From: Metabacillus bambusae
GTDB taxonomy: Bacteria > Bacillota > Bacilli > Bacillales > Bacillaceae
Direction of reading: 5' to 3'
DNA length: 64,000 nt
Assembly: GCF_017497975.1 (NCBI RefSeq)
Contig: NZ_JAGDEL010000011.1
Coordinates: 1 to 64,000 of the forward strand
The notes under the pieces: model-generated
The model's database searches: none
Told to the model about the DNA's origin: nothing
The model's input: the letters and a program-made list of their open reading frames with translations, nothing else
Position numbers and translations under genes: made by a program
Shown: one piece after another, positions 1 to 8,384 of the stretch
How positions within the stretch are numbered: position 1 is the stretch's first letter
How the letters are laid out: each line of letters starts with the position of its first letter

Positions 1-73
1 TAGTTGAAAATGTTATTTTACTCATGTTGTCCCCTAATCCCCATTATCTTGAAATTAAAGTATATAAAAAAAT

Positions 74-117
74 ACCTATAGATGAAACACTCTTTTATAA
101 GTGTCCTATCTATAGGT
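74..117 (-). terminator. Rho-independent terminator of the Ca2+/H+ antiporter gene
   Basis: Ten-base arms ACCTATAGAT (74-83) and ATCTATAGGT (108-117) enclose a second short stem ACAC/GTGT. On the minus strand the hairpin is followed by a run of seven T. It lies just downstream of the antiporter stop codon. Confidence 0.75.
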
Positions 118-192
118 ACCATATTATTTTTAGATTCACTCTTCTTTCTTAATATGGCTCTTCACACAACTTATTTAATAGAAAAGACATCT

Positions 193-1257
193 CTATAGTA
201 GATAAAATCCAATCCCCATAATGATATAAGCTGCTAATAGTGTTGCACCTTCAAACCAGTTAGTATCTCCATCATTTGTGATCGAAATGGTTAATAGTAC
301 AGCTGTAACCATCGAGATTAATTCTGGCAACGTGAAGACTAGCGGCATGTTTTGAGGAAAAAAAAGGGATATTAACACTAAGACTGGAGCAACAAACATT
401 GCTACCTGCAATGTTGATCCAACAGCAATTTCTACTGCAATGTTCATCTTATTTTTATAGGCCATAATAATTGCAGAAGCATGTTCAGCCGCATTTCCAA
501 CAATCGCTACAATGATAACACCAATAAATAACTCTGACCATCCAAACTTCTCACCAACCGACTCAAACGTATGGACAAGATTTTCAGATACGTATGCTAC
601 TGCGACTGTGGAAAGTAATAAGATAACGAGAGCCTTCATTTTTGACCATTCTGGTTCCTCATGCTCTTCAACAAGATCTGTCTTATGCTGATACACTCCA
701 CGATGTGTAACAAGCTTGAAAAACAATGCTGCTAAATAAAGAATAATCAAAATGACAGAAATTCCTATACTCAGTGATAACGTTTTTGTTTCGTTCATAT
801 CCATCGCAAATACTTCAGGAATAACAAATGCAACAATTACAGCAAACATTAAAAGTCCTGAATTATGACGAGCATCATAAACATTAAATTCCTGGCGCTT
901 AAATTTCAATCCACCAACAAAAAAACTTAATCCAGCTACTAGAAGAAGGTTCCCTAATACAGAACCAGTCAAGGAAGCTAACACAACGCCCACTAACCCA
1001 GCTTTTAAAGCAAAAATTGAAATAATTAACTCAACAGCATTTCCAAACGTTGCATTTAACAATCCGCCGATCCTCGGACCTGTTACGATTGCCAAGCTTT
1101 CTGTTGCTCTACCCATAAAGCCAGCGAGGGCAATAATTGTAAGGCAATAAACGCCAAACATAATTACAGAAGGCCAGTGAAATATGCTCCCTAAAACAGA
1201 AAGTGGAATACCAATTAAAACAATGAGCGTAAAAATTCGATTTACCAATAGATTCAC
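193..1257 (-). CDS. cax: Ca2+/H+ antiporter, CaCA family (YfkE/ChaA-like)
   Basis: Predicted cytoplasmic-membrane calcium/proton exchanger of 354 residues. It has the two homologous halves of the CaCA superfamily, each with an acidic alpha-repeat: GPRIGGLLNATFGNAVELI near residues 60-79 and GNAAEHASAI near 252-261. About eleven hydrophobic segments are visible. The acidic stretch VEEHEEPEW between the halves is the usual cytoplasmic linker. From memory, the sequence closely resembles B. subtilis YfkE. It probably begins at the GTG behind a GAGGAT sequence; a TTG three codons later is an alternative. It is transcribed alone and ends in the strong hairpin at 74-117. Confidence 0.9.
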   Translation of the reverse strand: MNLLVNRIFTLIVLIGIPLSVLGSIFHWPSVIMFGVYCLTIIALAGFMGRATESLAIVTGPRIGGLLNATFGNAVELIISIFALKAGLVGVVLASLTGSVLGNLLLVAGLSFFVGGLKFKRQEFNVYDARHNSGLLMFAVIVAFVIPEVFAMDMNETKTLSLSIGISVILIILYLAALFFKLVTHRGVYQHKTDLVEEHEEPEWSKMKALVILLLSTVAVAYVSENLVHTFESVGEKFGWSELFIGVIIVAIVGNAAEHASAIIMAYKNKMNIAVEIAVGSTLQVAMFVAPVLVLISLFFPQNMPLVFTLPELISMVTAVLLTISITNDGDTNWFEGATLLAAYIIMGIGFYLL

Positions 1258-1515
1258 CTATCCTCACATTTAAAATGATACTTTTCTACAATTGAGACAA
1301 TACCTTTTCTACATAATTTAAAAACCTATAAATATTATTTATGTAACATTTACACTCTAAGTTGTATTATAATTGTTTTCGCCTTCGCAGGAAATAATAT
1401 CCTTTTAAGTATTTATTAACCAATATTAGAGTTTATGTGTATCAGTTTGTCATGATATTTTATGGAATAGGTAAGAAATTTATCCAAGGAATTAATTGAG
1501 GGAGTAGAAATGAAA
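1258..1515. other. Intergenic region, nothing recognised
   Basis: AT-rich upstream region of the antiporter gene. I found no riboswitch fold, no small ORF with a ribosome-binding site and no clear operator. Confidence 0.5.
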
Positions 1516-1551
1516 GGGACTGACCATCTAAAGAGGTATGGTTTTAGTCCC
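1516..1551 (-). terminator. Hairpin downstream of the OsmC gene
   Basis: Arms GGGACT (1516-1521) and AGTCCC (1546-1551) with inner ACCAT/ATGGT pairing. On the minus strand it follows the OsmC stop codon. The T-tract is interrupted (TTTCATTTC), so termination may be weak. Confidence 0.45.
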
Positions 1552-1567
1552 TATTAAAGGAGTAGCC

Positions 1568-1948
1568 TTAAATTAGCTCAAATGTTTCTTCAATCTTAAT
1601 ACTCTCCTTAACTGATTGAGCCATTGGGCAATTTTTACTTGCTAGTTCAATTGACTGTTGGATCTTATTAGGGTTCAAATCGTTTCCTTTAATACGGTAA
1701 TGGATATGTATTTTTTCAATTCGATTTGCTTCTGCTTCAATACGTTCAACCTTTGTTGAGATCGTCATATCATCTATTTCAATTCTTTTTTTCGTTAATA
1801 TTTTTCTCAAAACACCACCACTGCATACGGCGATTGAGGCTACCATAAGCTGATAAGGACGGTAACCATAAGCCTCATCTCCAGCTACATGCAATTCACC
1901 GTATTCTGTTGTTGTATGAAAGCCGACTTCCTTCATTTTAAATTCCAC
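1568..1948 (-). CDS. OsmC/Ohr family protein
   Basis: A 126-residue protein of the OsmC fold, the family of thiol peroxidases that reduce organic hydroperoxides. A cysteine lies in SIAVCSGGVLRKIL (about residue 43) and a second in SKNCPMAQS (about residue 107), matching the two redox-active cysteines of the family. The fold boundary RPYQLMVASIAVCSG is typical. The GTG at 1948 is preferred because AGGGG lies eight bases upstream; the GTG three codons earlier overlaps that Shine-Dalgarno. It is divergent from the MFS gene at 2097. The substrate cannot be told from the sequence. Confidence 0.8.
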   Translation of the reverse strand: MEFKMKEVGFHTTTEYGELHVAGDEAYGYRPYQLMVASIAVCSGGVLRKILTKKRIEIDDMTISTKVERIEAEANRIEKIHIHYRIKGNDLNPNKIQQSIELASKNCPMAQSVKESIKIEETFELI

Positions 1949-2096
1949 ACTATTCACCCCTGCTTTTTTAACATTATTGTATATGAAAAATATTTTATAG
2001 GAAAGTTTGTTGATTCTTTTGTTTCTTGTATTCTTTCTTATTTCATTATACTATTCAGAGTGGTAACCTATATTTTTAGAAACAGAGGTAACTACA

Positions 2097-3293
2097 ATGA
2101 ATAAACAGCGCATGAGATTTTGGATACTGATATCAATCGTTGGTATATCAGGCTTTAGCCAAGGTATGCTTCTTCCTTTAATTGCAGTTATTTTTGAAAA
2201 CACTGGCATTTCGTCTACCTTAAACGGCTTGAACGCAACTGCGTTATATATTGGTATATTATTAGTATCACCTTTTATGGAATATCCTCTTCGAAAATTT
2301 GGCTTTAAACCAATCATTCTCCTTGGCGGACTTTTAGTTGCTGTGTCACTTGGGTTATTTCCAATTTGGGATTCATTTTGGTTTTGGTTCATTCTCCGTC
2401 TATTGATTGGAATTGGAGATCATGCTTTACATTTCGGGACACAAACATGGATTACATCTTTTTCACCAGAAAATAAACGTGGAAGAAACATCTCTCTTTA
2501 TGGATTATTCTTTGGAATTGGTTTTTCAGTCGGACCATTAATGACTCCTTTACTACACTTACATGAATCATTACCATTCATTGTATCTTCAGTACTTTGC
2601 TTTATTGGATGGCTTTTACTATTTACGTTAAAAAATGATTTTCCTGAACAAACAATTGAAATAAATTCAATAAATGAAACGATGAAACGATTTCGAAATG
2701 CACTTAAATATGGTTGGGTAGCATTTTTACCTCCTCTTGGTTACGGTTTTTTGGAATCATCATTAAATGGAAGCTTTCCTATATATGGATTAAGAATCGG
2801 ACTAGAAGTTTCAAGTATTTCTATCTTATTATTTTCATTTGCCATAGGAGCAATTGTTTTTCAACTCCCACTTGGTTTGCTCAGCGATAAATATGGAAGA
2901 AGAACAATTTTAATGACGATACTTTTCTTAGGCTTCGTTAGCTTTACGTCCGCAAGTTTTCTTGAAAAGTCTGTTATAGCATTAACGATTTGTCTTTTTA
3001 TTGCAGGAATGGTTGTAGGCTCAACCTTTTCACTAGGAATTAGCTATATGACCGACCTAATGCCAAAGAATCTATTACCTACAGGGAATTTATTATGTGG
3101 AGTCGCATTTAGTGTCGGTAGCTTAGCAGGTCCCTATGTTGGTGGAATTTTTATCGAGTATACAAAGAATATTAGTTATTTCCTGATTATTAGTAGTATG
3201 TTATTCATGATTTTTATCGCCATTACAGCCTTTAAACCTAACCAAGTCTCACAAAGTGAATTGAAGAGTGAAAAAGTTACACTCTCAAATTAA
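2097..3293 (+). CDS. MFS transporter (YfkF-like position)
   Basis: A 398-residue, twelve-helix major facilitator protein of the drug:H+ antiporter type. The A-motif after helix 2 is degenerate (PLRKFGFKP), but its second-half counterpart GLLSDKYGRR (about residues 261-270) is clear, and RLLIGIGDHALHFG is a helix-4 B-motif region. The start follows GAGGTAACTACA. The gene sits between the yfkE-like and yfkH-like genes, where B. subtilis carries yfkF, so orthology is plausible. The substrate is unknown. A strong terminator follows immediately. Confidence 0.85.
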   Translation: MNKQRMRFWILISIVGISGFSQGMLLPLIAVIFENTGISSTLNGLNATALYIGILLVSPFMEYPLRKFGFKPIILLGGLLVAVSLGLFPIWDSFWFWFILRLLIGIGDHALHFGTQTWITSFSPENKRGRNISLYGLFFGIGFSVGPLMTPLLHLHESLPFIVSSVLCFIGWLLLFTLKNDFPEQTIEINSINETMKRFRNALKYGWVAFLPPLGYGFLESSLNGSFPIYGLRIGLEVSSISILLFSFAIGAIVFQLPLGLLSDKYGRRTILMTILFLGFVSFTSASFLEKSVIALTICLFIAGMVVGSTFSLGISYMTDLMPKNLLPTGNLLCGVAFSVGSLAGPYVGGIFIEYTKNISYFLIISSMLFMIFIAITAFKPNQVSQSELKSEKVTLSN

Positions 3294-3297
3294 GATT

Positions 3298-3320
3298 GAA
3301 GCTGACAAACCGTCAGCTTC
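3298..3320 (+). terminator. Rho-independent terminator of the MFS gene
   Basis: Perfect 9-bp arms GAAGCTGAC and GTCAGCTTC with a five-base loop, followed by TTTTTATT, five bases after the stop codon. Confidence 0.9.
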
Positions 3321-3361
3321 TTTTTATTCCAAAAATTTTTTCAATATTTTCAAATTAATGT

Positions 3362-3391
3362 TTGAACATTTCGATTTATCTGTTATATAAT
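3362..3391 (+). promoter_or_regulatory. Predicted sigma-A promoter of the BH0509-like gene
   Basis: TTGAAC at 3362-3367 and TATAAT at 3386-3391, 18 bases apart, 50 bases upstream of the start codon at 3442. Confidence 0.6.
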
Positions 3392-3441
3392 ACAATTAAT
3401 AATAATAAACTGTACCATAACAATAAAGGGAGATGGTTGAA

Positions 3442-3591
3442 ATGATGAACAGACAAGAGCGAAAGAATATGATTGAATTTATTAAGAGAATGAAGGACAT
3501 TGACAAAGAATCATTTCTTTATATGACAGATGCGGATATTGAACATATTTATAGCACTGTATATAACAGTTATATTGAGCTTGCTGAATAA
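3442..3591 (+). CDS. BH0509-like small protein
   Basis: A 49-residue protein starting MMNRQERKNMIEFIKRM and carrying FLYMTDADIEHIY. It resembles the short, uncharacterised Bacillaceae family that NCBI names BH0509. That family opens with a similar basic RQERKNMI block and has an MTDxEIEHIY motif. Start and frame are supported by AAGGGAGAT upstream and a consensus promoter. It is a monocistron directly followed by a family-A repeat. The function is unknown. Confidence 0.7.
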   Translation: MMNRQERKNMIEFIKRMKDIDKESFLYMTDADIEHIYSTVYNSYIELAE

Positions 3592-3593
3592 GA

Positions 3594-3710
3594 AAAGTGT
3601 TAGCACCTTGAACAGCCTCGGGCAAATAAGCCATTAAGAATAGAAGGTGTTTTTTACCTTCATTCTTAAGTGGCTGTAGACCCAAGAGGGGCTAGGTGCT
3701 GAAGCTAGAC
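3594..3710. repeat. Interspersed palindromic repeat, family A copy 1
   Basis: Begins AAGTGTTAGCACCTTGAAC and ends GCTAGGTGCTGAAGCTAGAC. It has a shared internal block CCTCGGGCAAATAAG and an inner inverted repeat around AGAAGGTGTTTTTTACCTTC. Related copies are at 7484-7548, 8062-8222, 21283-21430, 55701-55813 and 57109-57172. It lies two bases after the stop codon at 3591. Confidence 0.8.
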
Positions 3711-3753
3711 ACTATAACATGAATAAAAACTTATACTTTTTTATCCAGTACAA

Positions 3754-3793
3754 AAACGGCTGACTAGGAAGTGTACTCCTTTGTCAGCCGTTT
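3754..3793 (-). terminator. Terminator of the 35-residue spore-type gene
   Basis: Eleven-base arms AAACGGCTGAC and GTCAGCCGTTT. On the minus strand they are followed by a short T run, just after the stop codon at 3800. Confidence 0.75.
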
Positions 3794-3799
3794 GTCTAT

Positions 3800-3907
3800 T
3801 TAATGATAGCCGTTTTGTCCGTTTGCGCTACCACTTGTCTTATGCTTTGGCTTTTGATTTGAATTTTGTTTCGTGTGGCTTCCGCCCTTTTTCGTTTTTT
3901 TTGTCAT
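3800..3907 (-). CDS. Small basic hydrophilic protein (spore-protein-like)
   Basis: A 35-residue ORF rich in Lys, Asn, Gln, Ser and Gly, starting MTKKTKKGGSHTKQ and ending NGQNGYH. A strong GGGGG ribosome-binding site lies six bases before the ATG and a dedicated terminator follows, so it is probably a real gene. Composition and size resemble the minor small acid-soluble spore proteins of Bacillus, but I cannot assign it to a named Ssp family. Confidence 0.6.
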   Translation of the reverse strand: MTKKTKKGGSHTKQNSNQKPKHKTSGSANGQNGYH

Positions 3908-4007
3908 CTTAATCCCCCGCTTTTCATGGTAGTAAAGACTATTTGTCTTCAATAATTACTATTCCTCAGGAGTTGTGACTGTATGTGAATTAATTAATGG
4001 AAACCTT

Positions 4008-4829
4008 TTAAGCTGCATGCTTCCTTTTATATAACAGTGCATTTAGCTCTCCACCTAAGATAATGATCATTCCAGACAAATATAACCAGATCATTAACAC
4101 AATAACACCACCTATGCTACCATATGTGGCACTATAGTTTGCAAAGTTTCCTACATAATAAGAAAAAGCCAAGGATACAACGATCCAACCAATTGTTGCT
4201 GCAAAGGATCCCGGTAATCCATCTTTAATATGTAGGTGCTTATTAGGTGCTACATAGTAAAGTGCAGTAAAGACTATAAACAAAATGATGCCACTAACGA
4301 GCCATCGTAAAGTATTCCATATTGTTAAAAACTCCTCAGAGAAACCAAAGTTCGAAAAGATAAATAACCCAATTTCCCTGCCAAACACAGGTAATAATAA
4401 CGCAACGACAATGACAAACACCATTGCAACCGTCAATAAAATTGCCATTCCACGAGCAACAATAAATGACCTAGTTTCATCCACATCATAAGCTTTATTA
4501 AAAGCTCTTACAATGGCATTAATTCCATTGGAGGCTGACCAAAGCGTAGCAATAATACCAAACGACAATAGCCCACCATTTTTTTTATTTATAATTTGGT
4601 CTAAGGTATTATCAATTACTTGCACGGATTCACCAGGTGCAAACTGTCTAATGGTGACAAGTACATCCTCTTGTGAAATTGGTAAATACCCTATTAAAGT
4701 AATTAAAAAAATAAGAAATGGAAACAAGGACAAAAGGAAAAAATAAGAAAGCTGTGCAGATAACCCAGGCACCTCATCACTAGTAAATCGTTTGATTAAT
4801 TCCTTTAGAAATGAGCCTTCTCTAAACAT
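4008..4829 (-). CDS. YihY/BrkB family membrane protein (YfkH-like)
   Basis: A 273-residue integral membrane protein with six hydrophobic segments. It carries the family features PGLSAQLSYFFLLSLFPFLI near residues 20-40 and LWSASNGINAIVRAFNKAYD near residues 98-117. The family was once misannotated as ribonuclease BN and has no settled activity. It forms a minus-strand cluster with the YtxH protein and the phosphatase, in the B. subtilis yfkH-yfkI-yfkJ order. Confidence 0.88.
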   Translation of the reverse strand: MFREGSFLKELIKRFTSDEVPGLSAQLSYFFLLSLFPFLIFLITLIGYLPISQEDVLVTIRQFAPGESVQVIDNTLDQIINKKNGGLLSFGIIATLWSASNGINAIVRAFNKAYDVDETRSFIVARGMAILLTVAMVFVIVVALLLPVFGREIGLFIFSNFGFSEEFLTIWNTLRWLVSGIILFIVFTALYYVAPNKHLHIKDGLPGSFAATIGWIVVSLAFSYYVGNFANYSATYGSIGGVIVLMIWLYLSGMIIILGGELNALLYKRKHAA

Positions 4830-4838
4830 GTATTCACC

Positions 4839-5171
4839 TCACGATTGTTGTCGTTTTGGAATGAATCTGTCCCTAGTTTCTTGAAGCATATTTACTACTT
4901 GTGGTGTTGTTTCTTTTAGCTCGTTTACCTTTTCATTAATAAATGTTACATCCTCTGATACTTCCTTTACAGTATCTTTTACATCTACAATTCTTTGCTT
5001 AACATCATTTGTAAAAGTCGCTGGCTGTTCAATATAGCCCTTAATTTTAGAAGAAAACTTTTTTCCAGACTGAACAACATCTTGTCGAGTACGTTTGTCC
5101 AAAAGTGATACTGCTGCTCCTACAAAGGCTCCTACTAGCATCCCTGTTAACAACTTATTCTCATTTGCCAT
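4839..5171 (-). CDS. YtxH domain protein (YfkI-like)
   Basis: A 110-residue protein with one N-terminal hydrophobic segment (LLTGMLVGAFVGAAVSLLDK, residues 6-25) and an amphipathic coiled-coil tail (residues 55-100). The YtxH family has a conserved Gly/Ala-rich membrane anchor. The start follows AAGGGGGAGA. It is ten bases upstream of yihY and seventeen downstream of the phosphatase, so probably one transcript. The molecular role is unknown. Confidence 0.75.
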   Translation of the reverse strand: MANENKLLTGMLVGAFVGAAVSLLDKRTRQDVVQSGKKFSSKIKGYIEQPATFTNDVKQRIVDVKDTVKEVSEDVTFINEKVNELKETTPQVVNMLQETRDRFIPKRQQS

Positions 5172-5188
5172 AAAAGTTGTCTCCCCCT

Positions 5189-5659
5189 TTATAGATGATG
5201 ATTTGCTTTAATTTCATCTAACAGATTTTCACAGCTTTTACTAACCATTTCATATACTTCTTCAAAATTTCCAGTATAGTAAGGGTCGGGTACATCTGCA
5301 ATAGGATAATCCTCAAGATAATCGAGAAGTCGCACAATTTCACCTGTTTGTTTATACCCTGCTAGTCGTCTAATATTCCCTACGTTCTCAATATCCATGC
5401 CAATAATGTAGTTGAAGCTAGTTAAGTCCTCTGCTATGACTTGTCTTGCCTTTTGTCCTTCATAAGATATTTGGTGCTTGTTTAAAATATGACAAGTTCC
5501 CTCATGTGGTGGCTTTCCAATATGCCAATCACCTGTTCCTGCAGAGTCGACAAGGATTTCCTTCTCTAATCCTTCCTTTTGGATTAAATGTCTCATAACT
5601 GCTTCAGCCATTGGTGATCGGCAGATGTTTCCTAAGCAAACAAATAAGATCTTTACCAT
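5189..5659 (-). CDS. yfkJ: Low-molecular-weight protein-tyrosine phosphatase (YfkJ)
   Basis: A 156-residue cytosolic enzyme that hydrolyses phosphotyrosine. The P-loop VCLGNICRSP puts the nucleophile at Cys8 and the phosphate-binding Arg at 14. The general acid lies in VPDPYYTG near residue 126. Length and motif order match the family exactly. It is the first gene of a three-gene minus-strand cluster and starts behind AGGAGGAAAAATA. Confidence 0.92.
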   Translation of the reverse strand: MVKILFVCLGNICRSPMAEAVMRHLIQKEGLEKEILVDSAGTGDWHIGKPPHEGTCHILNKHQISYEGQKARQVIAEDLTSFNYIIGMDIENVGNIRRLAGYKQTGEIVRLLDYLEDYPIADVPDPYYTGNFEEVYEMVSKSCENLLDEIKANHHL

Positions 5660-5769
5660 TATTTTTCCTCCTATCTTTATCTACCCATATTTTTATAAGA
5701 AAAAACGACTACTCCTCTATAATCATAATATTTTTCTATTAAGATTTCCCTAAATCATTCTTTAAATTG

Positions 5770-5798
5770 TTGACATTTACATTACACTGTCAGAATAT
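5770..5798 (+). promoter_or_regulatory. Possible promoter of the alanine symporter gene
   Basis: A consensus TTGACA at 5770-5775 is followed after 17 bases by GAATAT, a poor -10 element. It lies about 70 bases before the start codon. Confidence 0.35.
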
Positions 5799-5866
5799 CC
5801 TTCATTAAGTGGCCTAAAAGGACAGTCTTGACAAGAGGTCACATTACAATCAATAAGGGGGATGTT

Positions 5867-7228
5867 ATGGAACAATTTGAAGCGTTCATCGGTGATGTGA
5901 GTAGCTTTGTTTGGGGTCCACCGCTTCTAATTTTATTGGTTGGTACAGGTTTATATTTAACAATCCGTCTAGGTTTTCTGCAATTTAGAATGCTGCCTTA
6001 TTCATTAAAGCTTGCATTTTCAAAAAAGCAGGACAAAAAGTCAGAAGGGGATATCTCTCACTTCCAAGCACTCATGACTGCCTTGGCCGCAACAGTTGGA
6101 ACTGGTAACATTGTTGGGGTTGCAACAGCTGTATTAATGGGTGGACCAGGGGCTGTCTTCTGGATGTGGGTTACCGCACTAGTTGGAATGGCAACGAAAT
6201 ATTCCGAAGCCATCTTAGCTGTAAAATATCGGGTGAAAGATAAAAACGGAGAAATGTCCGGTGGTCCTATGTACTATCTAGAACATGGATTGAAACAAAA
6301 ATGGCTAGGTGTGCTATTCGCCATTTTTGGTGCGGTTGCTGCGTTTGGGATTGGAAACATGGTTCAATCTAACTCTGTTTCTGGTGTAATGAAGGCAACT
6401 TTTTCTGTACCTACTTTTGTCACAGGTATCATTATTACGATCTTTACTGCGCTAGTTATTTTAGGTGGAATAAAATCAATCGGAAGAGTAACAGCCTATT
6501 TCGTTCCTATTATGGCTTTATTTTATTTAATTGCCGGATTAATTGTTTTAATTATGAATGCTAATCTTGTCCCGGATGCAATTGGTCTTATTTTTACAGA
6601 TGCTTTTACAGGTGAAGCAGTCGCCGGAGGTGCACTAGGCTCCGTCATCCGCTGGGGTGTTGCACGTGGTGTATTCTCGAATGAAGCTGGTTTAGGTTCA
6701 GCACCAATTGCTGCAGCTGCTGCAAAAACAGATTACCCTGGCAGGCAAGCTCTCGTTTCAATGACTCAAGTATTTATCGATACAATTTTAATATGCTCAA
6801 TAACAGGTATTACGATTGTTATGGGAGATCTTTATACAAGTGGAGCAGAGGGAAATGCCCTTACTTCAGTTACATTTGAACAATTCCTCGGCCCAGCAGG
6901 TTCGATCATTGTAGCAATCGGAATGCTATTTTTCGCTTATTCAACCATACTAGGCTGGTCCTATTACGGAGAAAAATGCTTCTCCTATCTCTTTAGCGAA
7001 TCCGTTGTAAAATATTATCGTTATGCATTTGTTCTTGCAGTATTCTTAGGATCCATAACAACCATTGACATTGTTTGGGGTATTGCAGACGTTATGAACG
7101 GACTAATGGCCTTCCCTAACTTAATTGGACTCATTGGCTTATCAGGAGTTGTTGTAGCAGAAACGAAGAGATTTCTAGCAGTAGTCAAGGAAGAAAAGAA
7201 ACAAGAAAAAGAAGGATCTGCTTCGTAA
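5867..7228 (+). CDS. Sodium:alanine/glycine symporter (AGCS family)
   Basis: A 453-residue Na+-coupled amino-acid permease with about eleven membrane segments. Family signatures include FQALMTALAATVGTGNIVGVATAV and the loop GGPMYYLEHGL. A third block is RGVFSNEAGLGSAPIAAAAA. I start at the ATG at 5867 because AAGGGGGAT lies directly upstream; the open frame extends upstream to a TTG without a ribosome-binding site. Expected to import alanine or glycine. A second family member is at 21773-23227. Confidence 0.9.
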   Translation: MEQFEAFIGDVSSFVWGPPLLILLVGTGLYLTIRLGFLQFRMLPYSLKLAFSKKQDKKSEGDISHFQALMTALAATVGTGNIVGVATAVLMGGPGAVFWMWVTALVGMATKYSEAILAVKYRVKDKNGEMSGGPMYYLEHGLKQKWLGVLFAIFGAVAAFGIGNMVQSNSVSGVMKATFSVPTFVTGIIITIFTALVILGGIKSIGRVTAYFVPIMALFYLIAGLIVLIMNANLVPDAIGLIFTDAFTGEAVAGGALGSVIRWGVARGVFSNEAGLGSAPIAAAAAKTDYPGRQALVSMTQVFIDTILICSITGITIVMGDLYTSGAEGNALTSVTFEQFLGPAGSIIVAIGMLFFAYSTILGWSYYGEKCFSYLFSESVVKYYRYAFVLAVFLGSITTIDIVWGIADVMNGLMAFPNLIGLIGLSGVVVAETKRFLAVVKEEKKQEKEGSAS

Positions 7229-7299
7229 CGCTTTGTTTAGAAAATTGACAAGTTTTTGAATGCTTGTTAGCAAATCATGTTACAATAACAGTAATTGAG

Positions 7300-7443
7300 A
7301 AAAGCTGAAGCGCCCGTTAAGCGACGTAGAAAAAAGAGCACTCCGTATGAGATAAAGGAAACACGAAGAGCGGTAGCGATTCGATGTTGACTTAGCGTAT
7401 AAGGAGTGTGAAGTTCACTAGGCGCTGGGCGCTGGAGCTAGAC
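7300..7443. repeat. Interspersed repeat, divergent relative of family A
   Basis: Starts AAAGCTGAAGCGCCCGTTAAG and ends GGCGCTGGGCGCTGGAGCTAGAC. The right end matches family A, but the interior (CACTCCG...AAGGAGTG and an internal inverted repeat) differs. It fills the gap after the symporter gene. Confidence 0.6.
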
Positions 7444-7483
7444 ACCAAAACTAAGTAAAAACCTATATTTTCTTAACTTTGAA

Positions 7484-7548
7484 CAAAAGCGCATGCGCCT
7501 CGGTCAGTTTCGGGCGAAAAAGACGATTATGAGTTCGAGGCGCTTTTG
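7484..7548 (+). terminator. Shortened family-A element forming a terminator-like hairpin
   Basis: CAAAAGCGC (7484-7492) pairs with GCGCTTTTG (7540-7548), with additional GCGCCTCG/CGAGGCGC pairing, followed by TTTGTTG. The left arm and CGGTCAGTTTCGGGC resemble the left part of family A. It may end transcription from upstream. Confidence 0.55.
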
Positions 7549-7621
7549 TTTGTTGCTAGACATTCACTTTTTTCTGAAACAAAATTACATAATATTTATT
7601 GGTAGAAAGGAATGAAGTAAA

Positions 7622-7846
7622 TTGAACCTAACAGAAAAATCTGTTGAAAACGTCGAGTATATGATCGAGCAAATTAAAGAAAAGCTAAGAGTTCTTAACT
7701 TTGGTGCGATCAAACCTTCACACTTTGACGAAAATATGTATGAAGAGCTTAAAGATATTTATGACCTTGTTATGAAAAAAAATTCATTCAGCCCGAATGA
7801 AATGCAAGCCATCGTTGAAGAACTAGGAAATCTTCGCAAAGGCTAG
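7622..7846 (+). CDS. yfkK: DUF1128 family protein (YfkK)
   Basis: A 74-residue, highly charged, helix-rich cytosolic protein. Its sequence ([12 protein letters not shown], then [25 protein letters not shown]) matches the small DUF1128/YfkK family of Bacillales. The start is a TTG with AAGGAATGAAG upstream. It is followed directly by a strong hairpin and the membrane microprotein gene at 7905. No function is established. Confidence 0.85.
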   Translation: MNLTEKSVENVEYMIEQIKEKLRVLNFGAIKPSHFDENMYEELKDIYDLVMKKNSFSPNEMQAIVEELGNLRKG

Positions 7847-7860
7847 TATTATTATTCTGA

Positions 7861-7899
7861 CCTCTCCCTTATCGTCATATGAATGGAATAAGGGGGAGG
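7861..7899 (+). terminator. Terminator of yfkK whose 3' arm is also the next gene's ribosome-binding site
   Basis: A twelve-base stem pairs CCTCTCCCTTAT (7861-7872) with ATAAGGGGGAGG (7888-7899), with one U-G wobble, followed by TTTTT. The GGGGGAGG in the right arm is the only Shine-Dalgarno for the ATG at 7905. Confidence 0.75.
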
Positions 7900-7904
7900 T
7901 TTTT

Positions 7905-8057
7905 ATGTTAAATTGGTGGTTAGCAACAATCAGTTTAGGTGGATTCCTCGTAATATCAATTGGTCTTGTCCTTTACACATTAAAAAGTTCTGTCTGCTCA
8001 GATGATGCATACCGCGTGGACCCATTACCTAATGATGACACTGAAAGTAAGGAATGA
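7905..8057 (+). CDS. Single-pass membrane microprotein
   Basis: A 50-residue ORF starting MLNWWLATISLGGFLVISIG. One transmembrane helix (residues 4-26) is followed by an acidic hydrophilic tail with DDAYRVDPLPNDD. GGGGGAGG six bases before the ATG supports expression, but that sequence is buried in the preceding hairpin. A family-A repeat follows the stop codon within five bases. I do not recognise the family. Confidence 0.6.
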   Translation: MLNWWLATISLGGFLVISIGLVLYTLKSSVCSDDAYRVDPLPNDDTESKE

Positions 8058-8061
8058 AGAA

Positions 8062-8222
8062 CAAAAGCGCAAGCGCCTTGATCAGCCTCGGGCAAATAAG
8101 ATGATTTAGAATAGAAGGCGTTCTTTGCCTTCAATTCTAAATTAGCTAGACCCTAGAGGGGCTAGGCGCTGGAGCTGGATGTCGTGCGCTTATCCACAGT
8201 TCAAGAATTTTATAATTTCCTA
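8062..8222. repeat. Interspersed palindromic repeat, family A copy with extended right end
   Basis: Starts CAAAAGCGCAAGCGCCTTGA, contains CCTCGGGCAAATAAG and an AGAAGGCGTTCTTTGCCTTC inverted repeat, then GGCGCTGGAGCTGGAT. The right extension GCGCTTATCCACAG plus AAGAATTTTATAATTTCCT is shared with the copy at 57109-57172. The last 17 bases recur at 8252-8268 as a direct repeat. Confidence 0.75.
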
Positions 8223-8280
8223 AACGAGAACAAAAGCTCAGGGAGCCAGTACAAGAATTTTATAATTTTACTGAACGATA

Positions 8281-8325
8281 GAAAACCCCATTTTGAGCTT
8301 ATTCCTCACTCAAAATGGGGTTTTC
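8281..8325. terminator. Strong bidirectional terminator
   Basis: Seventeen-base perfect arms GAAAACCCCATTTTGAG and CTCAAAATGGGGTTTTC lie between the converging microprotein and DJ-1 genes. T or A tracts flank both sides. Confidence 0.9.
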
Positions 8326-8384
8326 TTTCCTGAAAAAGTTTAATTCAATGACTTTCAAGCGTTAATTAAACGTTTGTTTAATTG

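Noticed and set aside
2051-2392. 113-codon frame antisense to the MFS gene
   Set aside because: It is a shadow of the MFS coding sequence, whose membrane-helix pattern and motifs are clear, and has no ribosome-binding site.
5828-5866. Upstream TTG start for the first alanine symporter
   Set aside because: The added residues are not family-like and the strong GGGGG ribosome-binding site directly precedes the ATG at 5867.
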